Assembly (NCBI GenBank): GCA_963752045.1
Contig: CAVVWN010000014.1
Location: 248,001-312,000, forward strand
Direction: 5' to 3'
DNA length: 64,000 nt
From: DATKDF01 sp963752045
Lineage (GTDB): Bacteria; Acidobacteriota; Vicinamibacteria; Vicinamibacterales; SCN-69-37
Of the stretch, positions 38,929 to 47,454 are shown in pieces. The translations under genes and the position numbers were made by a program. Each line of letters starts with the position of its first letter. Position 1 is the first letter of the stretch. A model generated the notes under the pieces. It was not told where the DNA came from and ran no database searches. It was given only the letters and a program-made list of their open reading frames with translations.

Positions 38929-41706
38929 ATGCGGCTCAGTCTGCCAGGCCTTCTCGTCATACTCGGCATTCTCGTCTTCGGCTTTCCCTCGGCCGTCCGG
39001 TTCTCCACCGACTGGCTGTGGTTTGGCGAGCTTGGCTACGCCGACGTCTTCCTGCGCACGATCAACGCGCAGCTCGTCTCCTTCGGCCTGACGTTTGCGG
39101 CCGTCTTCGTCTTCCTGTTTCTCAACCTGCGCATCGCGCGCCGCACGATCACGCGGCCGCAGATCGTGCTCGGCACGAGCGTGGACGGCCGCGCGATAGC
39201 CATCGAGGGCCGTCGTCTGGCCGGGCTGGCCCTGCCGGTCGCGCTCGTCCTGGCGCTGGCGATTGGCTTGAACGCGGCGGCTCACTGGCTCGACTGGCTG
39301 CGCTACTTCAACGCGCAGCCGTTCGGCGAGGTCGACCCGCTCTTCGGCCGCGACGTGAGCTTCTACGTCTTCAGCCTGCCGATACTCACCTTCATTCGCA
39401 CGCAGGCAGTTCTCGTCACGGTGCTCGCGCTCGTCGGGTGCGGTGCGTACTACGTGCTGTCGGGCAGTTTCGTCATCGAGGCCCGGCCCGGCGCGTTTCC
39501 CGAGTTCCGCCTGATCCCGGCCGCGCGGCGCCATCTCGGCCTGCTGCTCGCGGTGGTGGCTGCGCTCATGGCCTGGGGCGCGTGGCTTCGCATGCCCGGC
39601 CTGCTGCTCACGCCGGCCACGGTGCTTTTCGGCGCCTCGTACGCCGACGTCCACGCGCGCCTCCCGTTCCTCTGGGCCGAGGTGGGCGTGCTGGGCCTCG
39701 GCGTGCTGGCGTCGATCGCCTACGGATTCGGCCGCCGGTCGGCGCCGCTGCCGATCTTCGCCGCCGGCGCCCTCTACGCCGCGGTCACGCTCGGCGGCAG
39801 CTTCTACGCGAACATGATCCAGCGCTTCGTGGTGACACCGAGCGAGCAGACGATCGAACAGCCATACCTGACGTCCAACATCGAGGCCACCCGGCGCGCC
39901 TACAACCTCGACCTCGTCGAGGAGCGCGAGCTCTCGGGCGACGCCGAGCTCACCGCGCAGGACATCGTCAACAACGTCGGCACGATCGAGAACGTCAGGC
40001 TGTGGGATCACCAGCCGCTGCTGCAGACGTTCGCGCAGCTTCAGGAAATCCGGACGTACTACGATTTCGTCTCCGTCGACAACGACCGCTATGTGGTCGA
40101 CGGCAAGTACCGCCAGGTGCTGCTCTCGGCCCGCGAGCTGAACTCCGACAGCCTGCAGACACGCTCGTGGGTCAACGAGCGGCTGCAATACACCCACGGT
40201 TACGGCGTGACGCTCGGCCCGGTCAACCAGGTCACGACCGAAGGGCTGCCGGTGCTCTTCATTCGCGACCTGCCTCCGGTTTCGACCGTGGACATCGCGG
40301 TGACCGAACCCAGCATCTACTACGGCGAGCTGGCCAACAGCTACGTGCTCGTCGGCACCGAGGAGCCGGAGTTCCACTACCCCAGGGGAGAGGACAACGA
40401 GACCACGTACTACCAGGGCGACGGAGGGGTGCCGATCAGCGGCCTGCTGCGCCGGCTGATGTTCGCCGTGCGGTTTGCGAGCACCGAGATCTTCTTCAGC
40501 GGCCAGATCACGAACCAGAGCCGGATCATGTTCAACCGCCGGATTTCCGAGCGTGTGGAAACGGTCGCGCCATTTCTGGCCTACGACTCCGACCCGTACC
40601 TCGTGATCGACGACGGCCGCCTCTTCTGGATACAGGACGCCTACACGACGACCGGCAACTACCCCTACTCCACGCCCTGGCCCGGCCGCGTGCAGCAGAA
40701 CTACATCCGTAATTCCATCAAGATCGTCATCGACGCCTACAACGGCACGACCACGTTCTACCTGGCCGACGACAAGGATCCGCTGGCGCTCACGCTCGAC
40801 GCCATCTTCCCGGGCCTCCTCAAGCCGCTCGCCGACATGCCGGCCGGCCTCAGAGCGCACGTGCGCTATCCCGAGGACATCTTCGGCATCCAGGCGCACA
40901 TCTTCACCACGTTCCACATGACCAACCCGCTGGTCTTCTACAACAAGGAAGATCAGTGGCAGGTGCCCGTGCTCGACAGCGAACGCGGCTCGGTCGCCAT
41001 GCAGCCGTACTACACGATCATGCGGCTGCCCGGCGAGGAAGACGCCGAGTTCATCCAGATGCTGCCGTTCACGCCTCGCCTCAAGGACAACCTGGCGGCC
41101 TGGATGGTGGCGCGCAGCGACGGCGAGCACTACGGCCGGCTGTCGGTGTTCCAGTTCCCGAAACAGAAGATCGTCTTCGGCCCGCGGCAGATCGTGGGCC
41201 GCATCAACCAGGACCAGCTGATCTCGCCCCAGATCACGCTGTGGAACCAGCAGGGATCGCAGGTCATCTGGGGCACGCTGCTCGTCATCCCCGTGGAGGA
41301 ATCGCTCCTCTACGTGCGCCCCTTGTACCTGCGGTCGCCTGAAGGCCGGATCCCCGAGCTGAAGAGAGTCATCGTCGCCTACCAGAACCGGATCGTGATG
41401 GCCGAGACGCTGCCCATGGGCCTCGTGCAGATCTTCGGGCCGTCGGTGGCGCCGGCCCTCGCGGCCGACGCGGGCGCGATCGCGGCAGCGGCCATGGCCG
41501 CGCCGGCCCCTGGCGGCGAGACCCCGGCCGAGCCGGCAGCCGGCGCCGAGGCCGAGGCCGCCACGATCGCCCAGCTGGCCCAGCAGGCCAGCCAACACTT
41601 CGAACTGGCCCGCCAGGCGCTGCGCGACGGCGACTGGGCCCGCTACGGCGACGAGATGCGCCAGGTGGAGGAGATCCTGGCGGAGATCAGGCGCCTCGCG
41701 CGGTGA
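38929..41706 (+). CDS. UPF0182-family large membrane protein
   Basis: 925 residues from ATG 38929, with AAGGAG eight bases upstream. About seven membrane helices occupy the first 300 residues (for example GLLVILGILVFGFPSAV and LTFAAVFVFLFLNLRIARRTI). A long extracytoplasmic domain with the UPF0182 signatures TYYDFVSVDNDRYVVDG, YTHGYGVTLGPVN, NYIRNSIKIVIDAYNG and FHMTNPLVFYNKEDQW follows. The C-terminus is an Ala/Pro/Glu-rich linker plus a short helix (AQQASQHFELARQALRDGDW). Function of the family is unknown. The full domain set is present and the length fits other members. Confidence 0.93.
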   Translation: MRLSLPGLLVILGILVFGFPSAVRFSTDWLWFGELGYADVFLRTINAQLVSFGLTFAAVFVFLFLNLRIARRTITRPQIVLGTSVDGRAIAIEGRRLAGLALPVALVLALAIGLNAAAHWLDWLRYFNAQPFGEVDPLFGRDVSFYVFSLPILTFIRTQAVLVTVLALVGCGAYYVLSGSFVIEARPGAFPEFRLIPAARRHLGLLLAVVAALMAWGAWLRMPGLLLTPATVLFGASYADVHARLPFLWAEVGVLGLGVLASIAYGFGRRSAPLPIFAAGALYAAVTLGGSFYANMIQRFVVTPSEQTIEQPYLTSNIEATRRAYNLDLVEERELSGDAELTAQDIVNNVGTIENVRLWDHQPLLQTFAQLQEIRTYYDFVSVDNDRYVVDGKYRQVLLSARELNSDSLQTRSWVNERLQYTHGYGVTLGPVNQVTTEGLPVLFIRDLPPVSTVDIAVTEPSIYYGELANSYVLVGTEEPEFHYPRGEDNETTYYQGDGGVPISGLLRRLMFAVRFASTEIFFSGQITNQSRIMFNRRISERVETVAPFLAYDSDPYLVIDDGRLFWIQDAYTTTGNYPYSTPWPGRVQQNYIRNSIKIVIDAYNGTTTFYLADDKDPLALTLDAIFPGLLKPLADMPAGLRAHVRYPEDIFGIQAHIFTTFHMTNPLVFYNKEDQWQVPVLDSERGSVAMQPYYTIMRLPGEEDAEFIQMLPFTPRLKDNLAAWMVARSDGEHYGRLSVFQFPKQKIVFGPRQIVGRINQDQLISPQITLWNQQGSQVIWGTLLVIPVEESLLYVRPLYLRSPEGRIPELKRVIVAYQNRIVMAETLPMGLVQIFGPSVAPALAADAGAIAAAAMAAPAPGGETPAEPAAGAEAEAATIAQLAQQASQHFELARQALRDGDWARYGDEMRQVEEILAEIRRLAR

Positions 41707-41722
41707 AACCGCTCGTCAGGCG

Positions 41723-42043
41723 CTACTCCGCCTCGAGTGTCACCGCGTCGCCGTAGGCCAGAATCTCGGCGGCATTGCTCATCACGTACGACGTCGTCAG
41801 GCGGACGTTGACGACGGCGTTGGCGCCGAGGCTCGAGGCCGAGGCCCTCATGCGATCGAGCGACTGCTCGCGCGCCTCGGCCAGCATCTTGGTGTACTCG
41901 CCGATCTCGCCGCCGACGAGCGATTTGAGGCCGGCGAGGATGTCCTTGCCGAGGTGCCGGGCCCGAATGGTGTTGCCGAAGACGAGCCCGTGCGATCGCG
42001 CGACGCGCTTGCCCGGCACGGTGGCAGATGGCGTGACGATCAT
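41723..42043 (-). CDS. YbjQ-family (UPF0145) protein
   Basis: 106 residues from ATG 42043, with AGGAG eight bases upstream. The family pattern is clear: GLVFGNTIRARHLGKDILAGLKSLVGGEIGEYTKMLAEAREQSLDRM followed by GANAVVNVRLTTS. Members form homopentamers and are described as a heavy-metal-binding-like domain, but no firm function is known. Last gene of a minus-strand operon with a sigma factor and anti-sigma; it overlaps the anti-sigma gene by four bases. Confidence 0.9.
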   Translation of the reverse strand: MIVTPSATVPGKRVARSHGLVFGNTIRARHLGKDILAGLKSLVGGEIGEYTKMLAEAREQSLDRMRASASSLGANAVVNVRLTTSYVMSNAAEILAYGDAVTLEAE

Positions 42044-42513
42044 CGTGACACTCCTTTGTCGTAGGCGTCGGTCCGCTTCGTCGTGAGCTGCTCGCGGATG
42101 ACGGACACGATGAGCAACACCGCGCCCGTGAGCAACGCGGCGACGCCGCCGCGCACGACGACGGGGACGTCGGTGGCGTCGAAGAGCGCTTCGGCCAGCT
42201 CCGGCACCGCGTGCCACAAGCCGTAGGCCAGGAGCACGACGGCGCCACCACCAACGAGCAGCCACGCCACCTTCCGTTCGGCCCGGTTGTAGACGGACAT
42301 CCAGTAGCGGTCCCAGGTCTCCTGTGACGGTTCGCGTAGTGCCATGGTGTTTGTCGCCTCCTTCACCCGCATGAGCCGCTGCCATTCGTCGGCGAGGGCC
42401 TGATCCCGCGCGACGATGTCGTTGAGCTCGTCGCGCTCCGCGTCGGTCGATTCCCCGTCGAGCGCGGCCATCATCAGCTCGCGGGCGCGTCGCGTCTCGT
42501 CCGGACCGGTCAT
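42040..42513 (-). CDS. probable membrane anti-sigma factor
   Basis: 157 residues. The N-terminal helical domain (ARELMMAALDGESTDAERDELNDIVARDQALADEWQRL) resembles the sigma-binding region of ECF anti-sigma factors, though the zinc-coordinating HxxxCxxC is absent. Two membrane helices follow (VAWLLVGGGAVVLLAYGLW and GGVAALLTGAVLLIVSVI). It sits directly after the sigma factor with a four-base overlap, which is the main argument for the role. Release could be triggered by an envelope signal. Confidence 0.75.
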   Translation of the reverse strand: MTGPDETRRARELMMAALDGESTDAERDELNDIVARDQALADEWQRLMRVKEATNTMALREPSQETWDRYWMSVYNRAERKVAWLLVGGGAVVLLAYGLWHAVPELAEALFDATDVPVVVRGGVAALLTGAVLLIVSVIREQLTTKRTDAYDKGVSR

Positions 42514-43079
42514 CGGTCGCCCTCCAGGACGGCGGACAGGTGCTGCCTGGCCGCGTACAATCGCGACATCACGGTGCCGATCGGCACGCCGACGAGCTCG
42601 GCAATCTCGCGGTACTTCAACCCCTCGAACTCCTTCAGCACGAGCACTTCACGCTCGTGGTCCGGGAGGCCGCGCATGGCGGCTGCCAGCCGGCGCTGAT
42701 CTTCGTGCCGTTCGGCCGTCCGCTCCGGGCCCTCGGCTCCGGACACCGCCGCGGTCTCAATCCAGTCGGCCCCTTCGGTCAGCCACCCGGCCCGCCGCTG
42801 CCGGTCGCGCATGAAGTTGAAGCACAGGCGACGAAGCGTGGTGTAGTACCACGCGTAGAACGGGCGGCCGGGATCGAGCGTGCGCCGCGCGCGGAACGCG
42901 CGCGCGAACGCCTCCTGCGACAGGTCGAGCGCGTCCTCGCGTGAGCCCACCAGGCCGAGTGCCGCAAAGTAGGCCTGACGCATGTAACGCGTGACGAGCT
43001 CGCCGAACGCTTCCGTGTCGCCGGCCTGCGCCCGCCGGATGAGCTCGCCGTCGTGTGGGCCGTCGCCGGGGCCGTCCAT
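42510..43079 (-). CDS. ECF RNA polymerase sigma factor
   Basis: 189 residues. Region 2 reads AFGELVTRYMRQAYFAALGLVGSREDALDLSQEAFARAFRAR, with WYYTTLRRLCFNFMRDRQRR as the -10 recognition part. Region 4 is LPDHEREVLVLKEFEGLKYREIAELVGVPIGTVMSRLYAARQHL, with a helix-turn-helix. The start ATG overlaps the stop of the upstream hydrolase by one base (TGATG). The downstream anti-sigma gene overlaps by four. The operon hydrolase-sigma-anti-sigma-YbjQ is tightly coupled, so the hydrolase may be part of the response. Confidence 0.95.
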   Translation of the reverse strand: MDGPGDGPHDGELIRRAQAGDTEAFGELVTRYMRQAYFAALGLVGSREDALDLSQEAFARAFRARRTLDPGRPFYAWYYTTLRRLCFNFMRDRQRRAGWLTEGADWIETAAVSGAEGPERTAERHEDQRRLAAAMRGLPDHEREVLVLKEFEGLKYREIAELVGVPIGTVMSRLYAARQHLSAVLEGDR

Positions 43080-44500
43080 CAGCCTCCGGCCGTCGCGCCC
43101 AGAATCCAGGTCGCCAGCTCGTCGACGAGGCCCGGGACGAATGCCTTTTCCAGCACCTGGTACTCGGCCACCTGCCCGGTGATGGCCTCCTGGAACAGGT
43201 GGTTCGCCGACGCGTACTCGACGACCCTCACGCGCGGGTTGCCCTGGAGGGCCGCCTCGACCGGTGCGCGGTGGAGCGAGGGCGGCACCTGCGTGTCCTT
43301 GCCTCCGAAGATGACGAGCGTGGGGCACGTGACTTTCGCGAGCGCGGTCGCCGGGTCGAACGACAGGAAGAACCGCCACCACGGTGTCATCACGTTGCTG
43401 ACTGCCGCGCCGACCCTGCCGTCGATGAACGCGTCGAGGTCGCCGATGGCCGCCACCTGTGGCGCCGGCCGGCCTTCGAGTTGCGCGCGGATCAGCCCGC
43501 GGACCGCCGGCGTGAGCTCATCCCTGGTGGCGCCTTGCAGCGCAAGCTCGTTCACCCTCCGGTGCGCAGCCAGAATGGCAGCCAGTTGTCCATCGGTGGC
43601 ACCCATCAGCCTGGCGGCGTCGGTGACCTGCTGGCGCGTCACGGCCTCGCCCGGCAAGCCCGGACCCGCGAGCAAGACGAGAAACGCGGGACCATCCGGG
43701 CCCGCCGCGGCCATGGCTGCCGCGGCCGCTCCTTCCGAGTGCCCCACCAGCCCGACCCGCGCGCCATCAATCTCCTGGCGTCCGCGCAGGAACGCCAGAG
43801 CGGCGCCGGCGTCGCGCGAGAAGTCCTCGGTGGTGGACCGCGCGATACTGCCGGTCGAGCCGCCGACACCGCGGTCGTCATACCGGAGCACGGCGATGCC
43901 CTGCCGCGTGAGGTGGTCGGCGATGACCCGGAAGATCTTGAAGCCGAAGATCTCCTCGTCGCGGTTCTGCGCGCCGCTGCCGGTGAGCAACGCTACGGCC
44001 GGGAACGGGCCGCCGGCTTCGGGAACGGTCAGCGTGCCGGCGAGCGTGACGTCGCCGTTCGCAAACGTCACCTGCTCTTCGCGATACGGGAGCGGCGGGT
44101 CCGGGGCCACGTCGGCCGCCCGGGTCAACGAGAAGGTGCCGACGGCCGCTCCCTGCGTGAAGGTCCCTTTCATCGAGGCCCCGGAGAGCGTGCCCTCGAA
44201 GACGGCTGCTGCTGCAGAAGTCGGCAGCTCGAAGTGCACCGCCGACCCTTCCACGCGCACGTTCCTCAGCGGCAGGCCCGACGCGCCCTGCTGCGGAATG
44301 TCGATGGCGGCCGTGAGGCCCTCTGCCGCGGGCGTGAACACGACCCGCATCCTGAGCGACACGCCGGACACGTCGATCGTGCCTTCCCAGGCTCCGGTTG
44401 CCGGAGCCTGGCCGGCCCAGGCATCAACGGCATGCTCCAGGTTGTAACAGAAGCCCATGATGACGGCGATGAGGCCTGCGAGAAGGGCTGTCGCACGCAC
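43079..44500 (-). CDS. secreted alpha/beta hydrolase
   Basis: 473 residues from GTG 44500. Signal peptide (ATALLAGLIAVIMGFCYNL), an N-terminal beta-rich domain (about 30-135), then the hydrolase fold. Nucleophile in GHSEGA (Ser), oxyanion region TGSGAQNRDE, acid in FGGKDTQVPP (Asp) and catalytic His in YASANHLFQEA. The arrangement matches the acyl-esterase/peptidase-like family found in many soil bacteria. The substrate is not evident. First gene of the ECF sigma operon. Confidence 0.9.
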   Translation of the reverse strand: MRATALLAGLIAVIMGFCYNLEHAVDAWAGQAPATGAWEGTIDVSGVSLRMRVVFTPAAEGLTAAIDIPQQGASGLPLRNVRVEGSAVHFELPTSAAAAVFEGTLSGASMKGTFTQGAAVGTFSLTRAADVAPDPPLPYREEQVTFANGDVTLAGTLTVPEAGGPFPAVALLTGSGAQNRDEEIFGFKIFRVIADHLTRQGIAVLRYDDRGVGGSTGSIARSTTEDFSRDAGAALAFLRGRQEIDGARVGLVGHSEGAAAAAMAAAGPDGPAFLVLLAGPGLPGEAVTRQQVTDAARLMGATDGQLAAILAAHRRVNELALQGATRDELTPAVRGLIRAQLEGRPAPQVAAIGDLDAFIDGRVGAAVSNVMTPWWRFFLSFDPATALAKVTCPTLVIFGGKDTQVPPSLHRAPVEAALQGNPRVRVVEYASANHLFQEAITGQVAEYQVLEKAFVPGLVDELATWILGATAGG

Positions 44501-44560
44501 GATTCGAACCTCCCTGCCAGATGTAATACACCCGAACAGGCGCCTTATTCACGAAATGTC

Positions 44561-44584
44561 GGGCGGGCTGAAGCCCGCCCCTCC
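44561..44584 (-). repeat. dispersed 24-bp palindromic element, copy 1
   Basis: Core GGCGGGCTGAAGCCCGCC is itself a perfect hairpin. This copy is the exact reverse complement of copy 2 (44606-44629) over 24 bases, so the pair forms a larger palindrome between the convergently read ends of this gap. It lies just upstream of the GTG start of the hydrolase gene (44500). Confidence 0.92.
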
Positions 44585-44605
44585 AGCGGGCTCGAGACAA
44601 CAGTC

Positions 44606-44629
44606 GGAGGGGCGGGCTTCAGCCCGCCC
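44606..44629 (+). repeat. dispersed 24-bp palindromic element, copy 2
   Basis: GGAGGGGCGGGCTTCAGCCC plus CGCC. The TGA stop of the minus-strand decarboxylase (44619-44621) lies in the centre of the element. Confidence 0.92.
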
Positions 44630-46016
44630 GGCCGGAGGCAGCCCGGAGAATCGCGTCGGCCGAACGGTCGATGTCCGACTCGGTCGTCGACCAGTTGCTC
44701 ACCGACACCCGCATGGCGGCCATGCCGTGCCACGTCGTGCCGCTGAGCCAGCACGTCCCGTCTTCCTGCACGCGAGCAATGACCGCCTTCGTGAATGCGT
44801 CGGTGTCTCCGCCGGCCGGCGGCTCGAACCGCACGAGGACCTGGTTGAGAACGACGTCGTTGAGGATCTTCACGCCGGCCCCCAGGGCCAGTCGATCGGC
44901 GAGGCGTCGGGCGAGCGCGCAGGACCGATCCACCAGGTCGCCGACGCCACGGCGGCCGAGCGTCCGCAGGACGGCGTAGACGGGCACGGCTCGAGCGCGA
45001 CGGGACTCCTCGGGCACGAACTCGTGAGGGTCGCGCTCGACCGCGCTCTGCACGATGTATGCGGCGCCGAGCGTCAGCGCGGTCCTATGCGAGTCCGCGT
45101 GCGCCGTGAGCACGATGCCCGAATCGTAGGGAACGTTCAGCCACTTGTGGGCATCGGTGGCAATCGAGTCCGCTCCGGCTATCCCCGAGACGTGATGAGC
45201 AAGCGCGGGGCTCGCCGCCGCCCACAGGCCGAATGCACCGTCGACGTGCAGCCACGCGCCTCGCGCACGGGCGATCGGCACGATCTCGGCGATGGGATCG
45301 AAGGCGCCGGTATTCACGTTGCCGGCCTGGGCGCAGATGATGCAGGGCCCGCTCCCGTTCTGCACGACCTTCGCCAGCTCGTCCGCACGCATGCGACCCT
45401 GACCATCGGTCGGCACGCGCCGCACCCGCCCGGCGCCGAGGCCCAGCATCCTGATCGACGTGAACACCGTGTAGTGCGACTCGTCGCTGACGATGACGTC
45501 AACCGGTGGGCCTCCCGCGAGGCCCATCGCTTCGACATCCCAGCCAGCCGCCGCCAGCACGTGGTGCCTTGCCGTCGCCAGCGCCGAGAAGTTCGCCATC
45601 TGACACCCGGTCACGAATCCGGCACTCCAGCTCTCCGGCAGGCCGACGATGTCGCGAATCCAGCCGGCGGTGACCGACTCGACGACCGACACCAGCGGCG
45701 AGAGCACGAACAGGCCCGCGTTCTGGTCCCAGGCCGACACGAGCCAGTCGGCCGCCGTCGCCTCCGGCCGGCTGCCGCCGACGACGAAGCCGAAGAACCT
45801 CGGCCCCTGCGTGGCAACCGTCCCCGTCACCGCGGCCGACGCCAGCCGGTCGAGGACGGCCGTTGCCGGATCGCCCACCTCGGGCAGCGGACCGCCGAGG
45901 GCCGCTCGCATCTCGTCGCCCGTGGCCGTGGCACCGACCGGCCGGTCGGCCACGCCGGAGAGGTACTCGGAAGCGAGTCTGGCGGCACGAATCAGGATGG
46001 CGTCTCGGCTCTGCAT
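44619..46016 (-). CDS. PLP-dependent group II decarboxylase / aspartate aminotransferase-fold protein
   Basis: 465 residues from ATG 46016 (MQSRDAILIR). The internal-aldimine lysine is in ATDAHKWLNV, and LHVDGAFGLW carries the PLP-nitrogen Asp; GPRFFGFVVGGSRPEATAADW and GFVTGCQMANFSAL fit the pyridoxal-deC family. Substrate is an aromatic or acidic amino acid, not decidable here. The frame continues open upstream to 46211 but that is repeat translation. The ATG lies at the edge of a GGGCTCT heptad repeat and the stop lies inside the 24-bp palindrome, so both ends of the gene touch repeats. Confidence 0.9.
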   Translation of the reverse strand: MQSRDAILIRAARLASEYLSGVADRPVGATATGDEMRAALGGPLPEVGDPATAVLDRLASAAVTGTVATQGPRFFGFVVGGSRPEATAADWLVSAWDQNAGLFVLSPLVSVVESVTAGWIRDIVGLPESWSAGFVTGCQMANFSALATARHHVLAAAGWDVEAMGLAGGPPVDVIVSDESHYTVFTSIRMLGLGAGRVRRVPTDGQGRMRADELAKVVQNGSGPCIICAQAGNVNTGAFDPIAEIVPIARARGAWLHVDGAFGLWAAASPALAHHVSGIAGADSIATDAHKWLNVPYDSGIVLTAHADSHRTALTLGAAYIVQSAVERDPHEFVPEESRRARAVPVYAVLRTLGRRGVGDLVDRSCALARRLADRLALGAGVKILNDVVLNQVLVRFEPPAGGDTDAFTKAVIARVQEDGTCWLSGTTWHGMAAMRVSVSNWSTTESDIDRSADAILRAASGRAG

Positions 46017-46017
46017 G

Positions 46018-46063
46018 GCTCTGGGCTCTGGGCTCTGGGCTTTAGGCTCTCGGCTCTGGGCAG
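46018..46063. repeat. GGGCTCT heptad repeat at the decarboxylase start
   Basis: About six heptads of the type GGGCTCT, with variants (GGGCTTT, CGGCTCT), directly before the minus-strand ATG at 46016. The repeat word AGAGCC continues through the ATG into the first codons. The unit differs by one base from GGGATCT of the elements at 13179 and 60464. Confidence 0.8.
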
Positions 46064-46213
46064 CCGCGCCGCCACGTGGAGGCCGGCCGCCCGGACCGAG
46101 TCGGCGGGACGGTACCACGCGTGCTCCCGACCAACAAGACGCCAGCTCGATGTGCGAAAGCGGACGATTGGCGTTAGGATTGGCCCGGGCCGTCGCCCCC
46201 GGGAGAGCCAACC

Positions 46214-47415
46214 ATGAGTATTGTCGATCGCGCCAAGAACATCTGCCTGACGCCGAACACGGAGTGGCCCGTGATCGCCGGCGAGAGCGCGCAGACAGGG
46301 GCGCTCATCACCGGGTACGTCCTGCCCCTCGCCGCGATCGGCGCTGTCGCCGGTTTCATCGGGCGGCGTTCGTCGGCTTGCCGCTCATCGGCCGGACGCC
46401 GATGGCGGCGGCTCTCGTGTCAGCCGTCTTCGGCCTCTGGTCACCGGTGATCATGTGCTACGTGTCTTGGCGCGATCGTTAATGCGCTCGCACCAACCTT
46501 CGACGGCCAGAAGGATTCGGCTCAGGCCTTCAAGGTCACGGTCTACGCCTACACGCCGGTGTGGCTGGCCGGCGTGCTGCAGATTCTGCCCGATGCTCGG
46601 CATCCTGGGTCTCTCGCGGCGCTCTACGGCATCTACTGCTCTACCTCGGCCTTCCCAAGCTGATGAAGTGTCCAGAGGACAAGGCTATCGTCTACACACT
46701 CGTGGTGTTGTTGCGTTCGTCGTCGGCTTGTGCTCGGCGCCATCACGGCATTGTTCGTGGGCCGGGCGCGCTCATGAGCGGCGGGATGGGGCTCACAGAA
46801 GCCGGTCTCGATCCCGACAGCCCGCTCGGCCGGCTCGGGGAGATTGGCGACGTCGAACAGAGTGCCGCGAAGATGGACGAGGCCCAGAAGAGCGGCGACG
46901 CCGAAGCGGGCGTGGCCGCGGCGATGGAAGGACTGGGCGCGCTCCTCGGCGGCGGCACGCGAGTGGAGCCGATCGGCATCGATCAGCTGAAGACGTTCGT
47001 GCCCGAGACGTTTGCCGGGCTGTCGCGGACCGACACCAGTGCGGAACGAACGGGCATGGCCGCGCTGATGGTCTCGCGAGCCGAGGCCACGTACAGCGAC
47101 GGCGCCGGGCGCGACATCGAGCTCGAAATCGTCGACAGCGGAGGCGTGAGCGGGCTGGTCGGCCTTGCGAGCTGGATGGGCGTCCGCGGCGAGCAGGAAG
47201 ACTCGAGCGGCTCCGAGCGGACCTACCAGGACGGCGGCCGCCTCGTGCACGAACGCGCGTCGAAGACTGGCGGCACCAATGAGTACGGCATCGTGATCGC
47301 CGAGCGCTTCATGGTGAGCGCGAAGAGCAGCGCGCTCGACGTGAACGCGCTCAAGGCGGCTGTCGCGTCGCTCGACCTGGCTGGACTCGAAGCGATCAAG
47401 AGCGGCAGCCTCTGA
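46214..47415 (+). pseudogene. YIP1-family membrane protein with C-terminal soluble domain, multiply frameshifted
   Basis: Residues from ATG 46214 (MSIVDRAKNICLTPNTEWPVIAGE) are a clear YIP1-domain start. The protein can be followed to 47415 only by switching frame near 46362, 46464, 46590, 46610, 46636, 46710, 46731 and 46768. Each switch is explained by a one-base change, mostly a missing base in CTG/CTC leucine codons. The pieces still spell a sensible protein: FVGLPLIGRTPMAAALVSAVFG, NALAPTFDGQKDSAQAFKVTVYAYTPVWLAGVLQILP, ALYGIY, LGLPKLMKCPEDKAIVYTLVV and VLGAITALFVG. From 46774 the frame is clean to the end, with a soluble domain ending LDLAGLEAIKSGSL. The preserved residues suggest a very recent decay or a poorly read stretch. 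Confidence 0.8.
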
Positions 47416-47430
47416 CAGTCCTTCTTACCT

Positions 47431-47454
47431 GGAGGGGCGGGCTTCAGCCCACCC
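47431..47454 (+). repeat. dispersed 24-bp palindromic element, copy 3
   Basis: Identical to copy 2 except for one base (CCCACCC for CCCGCCC). The stop codon of the minus-strand MBL hydrolase (47444-47446) is the TGA in its centre. Confidence 0.9.

Noticed and set aside
46016..46211. 65-residue N-terminal extension of the decarboxylase
   Set aside because: It translates the GGGCTCT repeat and upstream intergenic DNA; family alignment starts at MQSRDAILIR.
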